Shown here piece by piece: positions 55,483 through 64,000 of a stretch of 64,000 nt of DNA. The DNA is from Tenodera sinensis. Taxonomy: Eukaryota > Arthropoda > Insecta > Mantodea > Mantidae. A program made the translations under genes and the position numbers. Within the stretch, counting starts at the first letter, position 1. Every line of letters begins with the position of its first letter. The notes under the pieces were generated by a model. It did no database searches and was not told the origin of the DNA. It saw nothing but the letters and a program-made list of their open reading frames with translations. The DNA lies in NCBI GenBank assembly GCA_030765045.1, contig CM060962.1, forward strand, positions 98,973,412 through 99,037,411, given 5' to 3'.

Positions 55483-55830
55483 GGCAGCGTGCCGGCGAAG
55501 CACTTAGACTGCTCGCCTACCACCACGGTAATCGGGTTTGATCCTAGGGACCCGCATGTGCTATTCATGGTGCACGAAATGGCGCCTGGGCGGGTTTTCT
55601 CTGGGTTCTCCGGTTTCCCCATACCTTCCACCAATTGCTCCATCATCACCTTTCAAATCATCCATCTCGCCTGCATTTCATATCATCCTCTTCCTCACTC
55701 TCATGCCTGGTGCTGGGCTGACTACCCGCTTCCAGATCTTAACAGTCCAGTCCATAGGTTGGTCAGCTCCCTAGGCACAGGCTTGTACGTCCTACATAAG
55801 GGGAGGGTAATCAGATAAAGAAGAAGAGTT
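55483..55830 (+). mobile_element. SINE family A copy
   Basis: GGCGAAGCACTTAGACTGC head, GGGTTTGATCCTAGGGACC (B box), GGGTTTTCTCTGGGTTCTCC body, GGGGAGGGTAATCAGATAAA then GAAGAAGA tail. GTTATGTTGCATG occurs on both sides (about 55470-55482 and 55829-55841) as the target-site duplication. Confidence 0.85.
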
Positions 55831-55841
55831 ATGTTGCATGC

Positions 55842-56504
55842 ATGTACGCACACTAACCTTTTTCTAAAAAATCCATTCAAGTTTGGTATTGAACAGACTT
55901 TTTGTTTCTGAGTTATACCGCATGAATGTATGCATGCAAACCTTTTTCTAAAAATGCAATTTTGGATTCAGGAAGCTTCAAAACGTGTATTTTCAGTAAG
56001 TCTCAGTATCAAATTTTTGGGTGGAGTACAATACTTCCTCTACTTACTACATTAGTATATTTGCCATAAACTACTAGTGAAAAGATTTCCTTGAACCTAG
56101 CTATTATACAACAAATCATACACAAATTAACTAAAACTAATGAATATTACTGATCTAAATGTGTGAAGTTGATACATGTATTTTATAAAATGTGTCATAT
56201 ATAATCAAGACTAATAATCATTTATCATACTTTTATTGATTTTAGAAATACCGCATCAAACTGTGAACTGATGACAAGTTTCACAACATCTGAAACAGAT
56301 AAAAAATAAGGAAAAATAAAAAAAAGGCCTGAAAATGCAACAATTAATTTGGCATAGTATTTTCAACTTTTGTAACATTATCTTTCCTAAGATAAACCAA
56401 CTCTTCCGTGTGACAAGTACATTCATGTTCTTCCACAGTAACATTACCTGCCAGTGTGCTCTCCACACCATTAAAGTTTGCAATTCATTTTAATAGTTGT
56501 GTGG
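55842..56504. other. Gene-free stretch
   Basis: AT-rich; no supported feature. Confidence 0.4.
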
Positions 56505-56680
56505 TAGAATTAGAACTGAAAAATTCAAAGCCATAGCTAGGACTTTAGCCACAGATCCTCTACTCTATGCATGGCTACTCTAACCACTGAGCTACACATT
56601 AAATTCCCCAATTGACTCATATTTTGCTGGGAGACCACAAGGGAATCTCAAATTTGAGATTACATACCCCAAATTCATAT
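56505..56680 (-). mobile_element. SINE family E copy
   Basis: Minus strand: GTAGCTCAGTGGTTAGAG, then the family body AGCCATAGCTAGG on +. The upstream extension 56597-56680 matches 629-715 (GGGAATCTCRWATYTGAGAT). Confidence 0.6.
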
Positions 56681-56693
56681 TGGCATGTTGCCA

Positions 56694-56840
56694 GTAGCTC
56701 AGCAGTTAAGAGTAGCTACATGTAGAGTGGAACATCCATGGTTCAAATCCCAGCTATGGCACTGAATTTTTCAGTTCTGATTCTACCTCTTGAAACTTTC
56801 CCTACACACAGTTTGTGTGTATTAGAATAATCAATTATTC
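56694..56840 (+). mobile_element. SINE family E copy, inverted relative to its neighbour
   Basis: CAGTAGCTCAGCAGTTAAGAG, GGTTCAAATCCCAGCTATGG, then TTTCAGTTCTGATTCTACCT. It faces away from the copy at 56505-56680. Confidence 0.65.
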
Positions 56841-57589
56841 ATTTATTGATTGACCTTATAAATGGTTTAATGGTTGTATTAGTTCACAGCATCTTACAAA
56901 TTCCTTGAATCTTAAAATTTCTATAGTTGGTTCTGGCCATTGACATTTAATGAAAATACTAGTTTGTATCATGCAATTAAGTGCTGATACAAACTCCTGT
57001 GATTGAACTCTTAATGTAACACTGGTCTGTGTAGGTAGCAAGATAAATACCATGTTATACTCTAATAATGAAAATTAAACATTTGGCAGAAGAAAACCTT
57101 TTCTTGTCTGATGCGCATGGTAACAATGAAAGGTTACTTTGTGCTGGAGAAGTCATTAAAAATTCTAAATCAAGGTAAAAGTATACACTACTGCTTAAAA
57201 GTTTCCAGATACTTAGGGTAGTAAATCTAATATAGATATGTAAAAAAAATAAGGCTACAAACAGTGGGTATTCTATGTCACCTGTGGATTACAATGAATT
57301 GGTTCCAGGCTAAATAATTGCTGGTCAGGCATGCCTGGATGTTGAAGGGCCAGTTAGAAATGTACATTGTGAGAGCCAGTTTGTAAATTTTTGAAGCATT
57401 ATCATACTCATTTTTTAAAACTAATATTGCATTCTGAATATTGATTTTTGGGTTCCTTGTACTTACACGGAATAAATAATAATTCAAGCCATACACTGAA
57501 TTGCATTAAATTCACTGGGTGTCTGGAAACTTTTGACCCACAATGTATATAAATTAGCCTCTGAATAACATTTAACACTTAAAACCTGC
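56841..57589. other. Gene-free stretch
   Basis: About 57186-57540 starts CACTACTGCTTAAAAGTTTC and ends GAAACTTTTGACCCACAATG, so it may be bounded by short inverted ends (Tc1-like 'GTTTCCAGATACT' / 'GTCTGGAAAC'). No coding capacity. Confidence 0.3.
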
Positions 57590-57840
57590 CTCTGTACCAT
57601 GGTGGTAGCGTGTCTGCCTCATGTCCAAAAGGTCGCAAGTTTGAATACTGCTTAGGGTGAGTTATCTGGATAAGATTTTTTTTCTGAGACTTTCCCTTTT
57701 CCTGAGAAGACAAATGTCGCGTAACTTAAAAGCTCTATGGACCTCGGGCTCATTTGAGCATCATTTTGCCCATTTCATTCATTCACCATCTAATATGACA
57801 CTATGTTGGAGGACGTCGATCACACATGCACGCACACACA
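57590..57840 (+). mobile_element. SINE family B copy
   Basis: CCTCTGTACCATGGTGGTAG head, AAGTTTGAATACTGC (decayed B box), CCTGAGAAGACAAATG, GCTCATTTGAGCATCATTTT, ending TATGTTGGAGGACGTC, then CA-rich tail. Confidence 0.75.
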
Positions 57841-57944
57841 TACAAAATTTAGTGTTACACACTTCAAGTAGGCTCTCAATGTTCTAACTCACCATCAATA
57901 ACTTGAATTCCTATCTGAGCCTTTCTTCCTAAAGTGAAACTGAC

Positions 57945-58700
57945 CTAAGTTCGCCTACCTTCTTGTACATACACACGATCTCTCACTCCCACCATACTAC
58001 CTGATGGTGTTGCATCCAAGGCTTCTCTCTGTGAATCTTCAATCAGTTGTGTTGACGACTGCAAAGTTCTTTTAGGTGATGTCACTGTTGACCCATTTTC
58101 CTCTGCATCTCTCCACTGGTTTGAAGGTGACACTTGCTTTTTCATTGGTGACATAGGAGCTGGTTCTCTCTGCTGCTGAGTAACCTGTTCACTGCATTTG
58201 GTAGCTGGGATTCTGCCGATGCAGTGTAATGTTGACAAATTTTCTGCTTCACTCCTTTGATTCCTAAGTTGGCTCCTTTTACGAATGTCTTTTTTCTTTC
58301 TTCCCTTTCTTTCTTCATTTCCCTTATTGCAATTGATTTCAGTTCCCTTGGTTCTTACCCAGATCTTGTTCAGTAAATTTTTTGTGCCCTTTAACTGCTT
58401 GCTGCTTCTGAACACTTCCCATTTAAACTTCATCGTGGCTGTTTCCACAATTATTGATCTCAGTCTCTGCCCTCTTCTTCCAATTCTAAAGCAGTCAACA
58501 ACTTTAATTTCTGTTGGAGGAGCTCCTTCACGTCCTGCCAAAGTCTTTGATCTCCTCTCTCCTCTGCTCCAAAAATAATTAGGTTTAGCTTTCTATTTCT
58601 TTCCTCGCAGTTTTCCAGTTAAAGTAGCCTCTTTTTGCACTCCTTTACTTCTTCCTGCTCCACCTTCAACCGTCATGAGCACGTGTTCCAACACGTCCAT
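57945..58700 (-). pseudogene. LINE ORF1-type protein fragment
   Basis: On the minus strand a coiled-coil-like start (EEVKECKKRLL) leads through NRKLNLIIFGAEERGD, then a frame break to VVDCFRIGRRGQRLRSIIVE and WEVFRSSKQLKGTKNLLNKI, the RRM-like 'RxNxIIFG ... YRIGRK..RPIxVKF ... LKGTxIFIN' core of ORF1 proteins. The remainder to 57945 is Lys/Glu/Ser-rich and low in complexity. No endonuclease follows. It may derive from the LINE 2 family; unproven. Confidence 0.65.
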
Positions 58701-59107
58701 CTCCCTATGTGACTTGCAAGCAGCTCTTCATCAGAAAAAGTAAATGAAGTATATAAGTATATCTGTATACAATGCATGTAAATAGAGGTGGAAACTTTAC
58801 TGTTTATGTAGTTAAATAAAAAAAAATCATATATTAGAGCCCTGCCAATCTGAACCCCGCTAACCTGAAAATCTGCCTATTCCAAACAAGGATAGGAAAA
58901 AATATCTACCAAATTTGTTTTTATTTTAAAGCAAGAAAAAATAAAGAGTAAGATTAAACTAGTTTTTCCAAGTAAAAATGTAAATTTATTGCACAGAAAT
59001 ATATGAAATAAGTGCTATAGGAGTAAACAGTGAATCTATCACTTATCTTATATACAAAAGCTAAAAAACAGAATGCTTAGACCAACTAACAATGAGCATA
59101 ACAAAGT

Positions 59108-60032
59108 GTTGTTGTTGTTTTCTAGTGCCTTGCATCTGGCAATGAAGCCATTAGCATTCGTGCTTTCCAATACTTTTGAACTGTAGTTTCTTCTGATCTT
59201 AATGCTTCACAGGTCTTCAAGTGGTCTTCATTCATTTCTGCTGGATCGTTACACAGGACACATATTGGTGAAGCTGAGATACCTATTCTAAACCAATGTA
59301 AGCAGTACAAGTTCCTAAGCATATATAATGCTGGTCTCTTCAAATGGAGGGAATTGGGTTGATGTTTCGTGGTTTTAGGATAAATCAATGCAGACACTTT
59401 TTAAACTAAATCTAATTATTATTTAAAGCAAAAATTATTTACACATTAATGAGGTTAATAAGCAAAAATACCCTTTGTTCTAAACCATTATCCCTATCTA
59501 ACTATCTTTTACAATACATAATATTTTAGGCGCAAAATAATGAGTTAGCTTTCTCTCTCCCTTTAGATCTTTTACTTCTGGCAGTATCGGTAAGAAAAAT
59601 ACATCTACTTACTCATGGTAAAGGTGAGGGTTATGATTATCGCCCAGACGTTCATCTTGTCTTCACCGTTGTCAGTCCAACTGCCCCGGATGTACTCGGA
59701 CAAGGGGTTTTTATACTACGGTCTTGGGTGTTGGCTCATACACGTGCCGTCCAGAGGATCTGACGTTAGACGGACTTTCATCAGGATGTGGTTATTATTC
59801 ACATCTCACTTTGGACTGTCAATGTATTGTTATGTGAATTAAAATGCTACTTTAAAAGAAAAGAATGTGAGTCCTTGGAGTTTCAGGGAAAGTGGTCCTC
59901 CTTCCTTTTACTGTTTGCTTTTACTAAAGTCCGACAATGGATACGTAATTGAACACAGATAAAACTTTACTGAGCCTTCTTTCTACTGAAGGATATTAGC
60001 TTAATCTGGTAGGGCACTATACATAACAAAGT
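59108..60032 (-). mobile_element. Chimeric LINE 1-mediated insertion (LINE 3' end plus foreign DNA)
   Basis: CATAACAAAGT occurs at 59097-59107 and 60022-60032, and the paralogous MITE at 42333-42360 has the single, unoccupied version. So 59108-60032 (925 bp, including one target copy) entered as one event. On the minus strand, 59289-59108 is the LINE 1 3' end (CVLCNDPAEMNEDHLKTC to the (AAC)n tail). The preceding 730 bp (60021-59290) is not LINE. Confidence 0.8.
59640..59716 (-). promoter_or_regulatory. Captured TATA promoter with first exon encoding a signal-like peptide
   Basis: On the minus strand: GTATAAAAACC (about 59715-59705), an arthropod-initiator-like GGCAGTTGG about 25-30 bp on, then ATG at 59655 opening MNVWAIIITLTFTM, a strongly hydrophobic signal-peptide start. 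A consensus 5' splice site (A|GTAAGT) follows directly. This is the layout of insect cuticle- or secreted-protein first exons. No second exon is present, so it is a fragment; the interpretation is inference. Confidence 0.45.
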
Positions 60033-60392
60033 TTGAATGCAATTTTTTTACATTAACGAGAAAATAAAATGGAAAAGCAGATTAACACTTAAGATGTGAA
60101 GTCAGTGAGCTCGCAACGCACTGAAACAACTTGAAAAGGCAATGTTTCGCCAACTTCCATTCTTCCATTCCATTCTTTAACCCGGCTACTCGTGCTAGGT
60201 AAACGCCAACACTGGATATAAAAACATTACAGTAATTGGTTTTCAAGTCTTAGAATTTAGTTATAAAATAAATTGCAGCATACTGTACTAATTTCCTACT
60301 TTCAATCATTTTAATACTTAACACATAAATGCTTAAGGTCAATCCAACAGAGTTTGGTCCCAATTAGTTCAGATTAATGGGACTCTACTGTA

Positions 60393-61601
60393 TTTCCCTC
60401 CAAGATAAAAGCCAAAAAGTGAATTAAAATCATAAACTCAGATCACTCAATTGACAGACAGTACATTCCAGGGAAAATACAATTTGCTACAAGGGATGAA
60501 ACCAAACAGAACCACAGCTGACAAACTGAAAAAACATAGAATGCTTTTAACTAATTTACTGATTATTAGCAATGAGGGTAAGAATTTTTTAAAATGGTAT
60601 ATCAGTTACAGCAGTGATGGCATGCACTCCATACAACCATTATTATAATATCCTATTAGTATTGAAAGGGTTAAAAATAATTTCCATAGGAATCTGTGCT
60701 TCAGATTCAGGGGTGAATTGATTACATGACAAATTATTACCCATTTACTTAGGAAATATCCACAGTTTTAACTATAATGTTATGTAAAACTGAAATTGTG
60801 AATGAATTCATGTTATTTTGATCATAATTTCAGTTATGTTAGCATGTTTCATGGCTTATAATCACTTCTAATAACTCAGCATATATAATGCTATAGCTTA
60901 TGTTTTGTTGCATTTTTTAGTTTTCTTTAAAAGAAACAATGTATCACTGCTACTTTGTTATTTAAATAAGGAAAGGTTTCAGGTAACTGTTTACTAATGT
61001 AAATACTGTTTGTTTATATTTATTTGTTAAGATTCTATATATTCTTTTTTTTATACATAATTCATTATCAAACTAAAATATTATAAACATTTTAACAAAT
61101 AAATTCACAGAATAACATAACCAACAGTTGTCTCTCACTTAAATATTATCAGTGTTGTGCCTTTGCAACAGCTATTTACCACACTACTTAAAACTGTGAC
61201 TTGAACATTCACTGGTTAGCATTAGCATTTCAATACCTATGGACTTCACTGCATGAAATTGTCATTCTTCTCCTTTATTGGGCCAGCATTAACATACCAT
61301 TAGTTTTGTCTTAACAATGTCTCACTGAATTATTTCTTTTGGCTTAAGGATTCTCTAATTACATTAAACAAGATAAGAACTGAAGACTGGGAGCTACTTA
61401 ATATATTTTAAATAATTTTCCTGAATTATTTATAGAAACGACATGTATAACAATTGAGCCAGTCAAAATTGTATTAATATATGTAAGATTGTCAATTCAC
61501 TTCACATAAATTATTTTTCAAATAATTCCCCAACCCCCTTTGTTTTGAAGAAGTAGTCCTGAGAGTTTTAACTACTCCAAAGTAGCATAAAAACATATTA
61601 G
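60393..61601. other. Gene-free stretch
   Basis: AT-rich; no supported feature. Confidence 0.45.
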
Positions 61602-61853
61602 GCTGGCCCCGTGGCACAGTTGGTAGAGCACCTGCCTGCTGTGCTAGGGGTCCTGGGTTCGATTCCCGGCAAGGGGGCAGGAATTTTTCTCCAGCCAAAA
61701 TTATTCTTGAGTCTGGAAGTACGAATGTATAAATTCAAAGTATAAAAACCCCAAAGATCGAAAAACCCACCATTAAATGTGTAACACCATTTGCCAATAG
61801 GCAAGGCCGCTGATATCACCTCTGCAGTTAAAGGCGGGGTATAAATGGAACAA
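61602..61853 (+). mobile_element. tRNA-derived SINE (family F)
   Basis: Head GGCCCCGTGGCACAGTTGG (A box) and CTGGGTTCGATTCCCGG (B box) are well preserved. The body contains GCCAATAGGCAAGGCCGC and ends GGGTATAAATGGAAC then an A-run. ACATAT(T/C)A flanks both sides. Confidence 0.8.
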
Positions 61854-62318
61854 AAAAAAAGACATATCAATCCTCTATGTTTTGTATATAACTGATATAT
61901 TAACATTTTCAATTGACCAGTTTCACTTCTCAACTCCTTTCAAAACTTATATGCAGGACTTGAAGTACCTCCAAGTATGTGAAGAAGGAGCTTACATATA
62001 AAGTAATGAATGTATGATACCATTAACTACCATCCCCCAAAAAAAAAGAACCCTGCAAAGCAGTGTGGCCAACCATAGTGGTATTCTGCTACACATAGCG
62101 ACATTTATATCTTCAAGAGACATTGCTGCAAAAAATGAAAAGGTGGGAAAATGTAGTGAGTTTTGTCAACTTTAACTTTTAAAAAATAAATTTATGACAA
62201 CTGCTAAAATAAAATATGAAAAGTTTCAATTACTACAGCACAAAATTAATTTAATCATTTTAAGTTGTTAAATCAGGATGTAAATGTAAAGAGATTCAGT
62301 TTCTTCACTGCCAATATT
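61854..62318. other. Gene-free stretch
   Basis: No supported feature. Confidence 0.4.
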
Positions 62319-62327
62319 CATGAAATG

Positions 62328-62413
62328 AGAGTGAGTGAGTGAGTGAGTGAGTGAGTGAGTGAGTGAGTGAGTGAGTGAGTGAGTGAGTGAGTGAGTGAGT
62401 GAGTGAGTGAGTG
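62328..62413 (+). repeat. (GAGT)n tetranucleotide microsatellite
   Basis: About 21 near-perfect units; it is the expanded tail of the LINE 3 copy. Confidence 0.95.
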
Positions 62414-62447
62414 GGGTTTAAGGGTCCGTTGACAAGGTCATTTAGGC
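62331..62447 (-). mobile_element. Very short LINE 3 insertion that is mostly its (ACTC)n tail
   Basis: A 12-bp duplication CATGAAATGAGA (62319-62330 and 62448-62459) flanks 117 bp. On the minus strand this is about 35 bp matching the LINE 3 3' end (GGCCTAAATGACC, CGGACCCTTAAACCC) followed by about 21 ACTC repeats. The LINE 3 3' end at 36578-36640 has the same order with a shorter tail. Confidence 0.85.
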
Positions 62448-62459
62448 CATGAAATGAGA

Positions 62460-63675
62460 TGCATGTGCATCACATAAGTCACATCATTTATGTTAGTCTG
62501 GCTCACCCTTTGCCTCCCAACTTTGTATTTGTTTGCTTGAAGTGATATTACTGAACCCTCCATCGGACGCAACCGGCCTGACGGGCACAGCATGGAAATT
62601 TTCGTTTCCCCTTTCGCCCCTAAGAAGTGTAGGAGTCTTTCCTTCCTAATAGTCTCCTCTCTGCACCTAGAGTTTAAAATGTTAATACTCATTTGGCTCG
62701 CTTGCTTCAAGGAGTGTAGTTATCGTCATATTGGCCTCATAGGCACATTGCGCCTGAATTCGTCACACATATAAAGATTACCATTTTTGAGATTTGTTTA
62801 TCACTAGTCTCTATTTTACTAATTTCATTAGTATATCAAGCACAATTTGTGGATAATTTTCGAGACTATGCCTATTTTTTTAGCCTGGTTCCCTAGGCTT
62901 ATTGCGTCCGAACATGTACTTATGTTGATGTTCTCTCTCATACTTTTCTCTTTTCATGTAAAATATATGGAAATCCTATGATCTCTCTAATCTGAATCAA
63001 CTTGACGAGATAATGGCTTTGTGGTGAGATTTCAATGCAGAAGAACCCTCAATGAATGAGGATTTGAGGGAGGAGAGCAAAGTTGCTTCTCAAAATGGGG
63101 TAGAAGAACGTGAAGGTCATTGAACTAAGAGCTTTCACTGCCTTATTGTATCTAGCAGGAGGTCTCAGAGGGAATCACCAAAGTTTTGAGGAACTTTGGG
63201 GGAAAGAAGGTGACAGAGTAGAAAAATTTGCCCTTGTGATTTACATCAATCAGTTGAAGACTCTGATACATTCTATTTTGTAATTTTCTAAATTAAAATT
63301 AATCTTTTTACAAAGAATTTCGTTTTTTCACCTCTAAACACTTCCACAAATGCTAGTGAATGATTTTAGAATGTTAAACTAAATGTAACTGTGCATTAAT
63401 CACCATTGTTGTGCCTACCATGATGCTTCTTGTAGAATGTGTTTTCAGCTTTTCACTGTACACTCAGCTTGTAAGAAATATTTTCATATATAATTGGGAA
63501 ATTATATCATTTTAGCAATGGTAACTTGGCTACCAGTTTTGCTATTTTCATCCCATCAAGAACAAAGTTCAACGGACTCTGCAACAAACTAAGCCCTAGC
63601 CTGAAAAATTGATTATAGGTAACAAAATATTAATTGGAAAGGTCAGTTGAGAAATTTAATGTTGTGCTGGCTGTT
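62460..63675. other. Gene-free stretch
   Basis: No supported gene. 62500-62720 is locally GC-richer but carries no recognisable motif. Confidence 0.4.
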
Positions 63676-63826
63676 ACCATAGTAGCTCAGTGAATTAGAA
63701 CTCGATGGAGATTGGAAGATCCATGGTTCAAAGCCCGACTATGGCATTGAATTTCTCAATCTGATTCTTTCCTTCCAACTTTGTCCTACACATGGTTTGT
63801 GTGAAAGAATGATTAATTAAAGTGTT
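63676..63826 (+). mobile_element. SINE family E copy
   Basis: CATAGTAGCTCAGTGAATTAG, GGTTCAAAGCCCGACTATGG, TTTCTCAATCTGATTCTTTC and ACACATGGTTTGTGTGA tail. Confidence 0.65.
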
Positions 63827-63971
63827 AGAGAACTGAGTTTTATTATTAAAACACCACTGTGAATTTCAGCATAGCTTTGTATTATTAGCAGTTAAGTGAA
63901 TTTTCCTGAACATTAAAAGAACAGCTCATCCATTAACTTGTTCAAAACTGGAATCAAATCTAGGTCTATAT

Positions 63972-64000
63972 GTTGTTGTTTCTAGTGCCTTGCATCTGGC
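63972..64000 (-). mobile_element. LINE 1 3' end, cut by the window edge
   Basis: GTTGTTGTTTCTAGTGCCTT then GCATCTGGC equals the 3' terminus of LINE 1 (24149-24190) on the minus strand. The rest of the copy lies beyond 64000. Confidence 0.85.

Larger units (their letters stand above)
58843..60392. mobile_element. pogo/Tigger-like MITE, copy 2, with nested insertion
   Basis: Left end TAGAGCCCTGCCAATCTGAAC and right end (minus strand) TAGAGTCCCATTAATCTGAAC form TIRs. Without the insertion at 59108-60032 it is about 620 bp and collinear with copy 1 at 42087-43985. Non-coding. Confidence 0.7.

Noticed and set aside
61602..61680. Functional tRNA gene
   Set aside because: A and B boxes are good, but the acceptor stem does not close and a SINE body with an A-tail follows.

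Overview
This is eukaryotic nuclear DNA, AT-rich and intron-bearing, almost certainly from an arthropod. The evidence is spliced exons with GT/AG borders, a 15-kb intron, tRNA-derived SINEs with Pol III A/B boxes, and a typical arthropod repeat mixture (mariner, Tc1, piggyBac, hAT, pogo/Tigger, Penelope, non-LTR and Ty3/gypsy-like elements). I cannot name the species. There are no operons, CRISPR arrays or free-standing rRNA/tRNA genes.

The one clear host gene is on the + strand: a 12-TM major-facilitator transporter of the MFSD4/NaGLT1 (sodium-dependent glucose transporter 1-like) family. Three coding exons are visible (4714-4840, 5750-5908, 21174-23029). They join in phase and give 713 residues plus a missing N-terminus that probably lies in an exon outside the window. 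Its large second intron (5909-21173) holds two head-to-head Penelope-like elements (one split by an internally deleted LINE, one by a Tc1 element), a 1.5-kb TIR element carrying two tRNA-like units, a mariner, and a piggyBac relic.

Upstream of the gene (1-3437) lie a Penelope-like fragment with a hammerhead-ribozyme motif and a nearly complete 2.7-kb DNA transposon that encodes a DUF7869-like protein and has 39-bp terminal inverted repeats. Downstream (23030-64000) the window is dominated by nested transposable elements. These include a young full-length non-LTR element with a perfect 17-bp target-site duplication (24156-28305), a second LINE carrying a MITE and a SINE (30900-33895), and a third, R1/I-like LINE inserted inside another LINE relic (36578-40359). 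Next come a pogo-like MITE split by a piggyBac, a mariner split by a SINE, a 52-bp minisatellite carrying a hAT element (45690-48545), a hAT/ZMYM-like transposase relic, a gypsy-like gag/LTR relic, and a second copy of the pogo-like MITE. That second MITE copy received a chimeric insertion (59108-60032) made of a LINE 3' end fused to DNA that looks like the promoter and first signal-peptide exon of a secreted-protein gene.

Many insertion borders are resolved to the base by target-site duplications, so the order of nesting can be read directly. Clade names, family names and the species remain inferences from memory without database searches.
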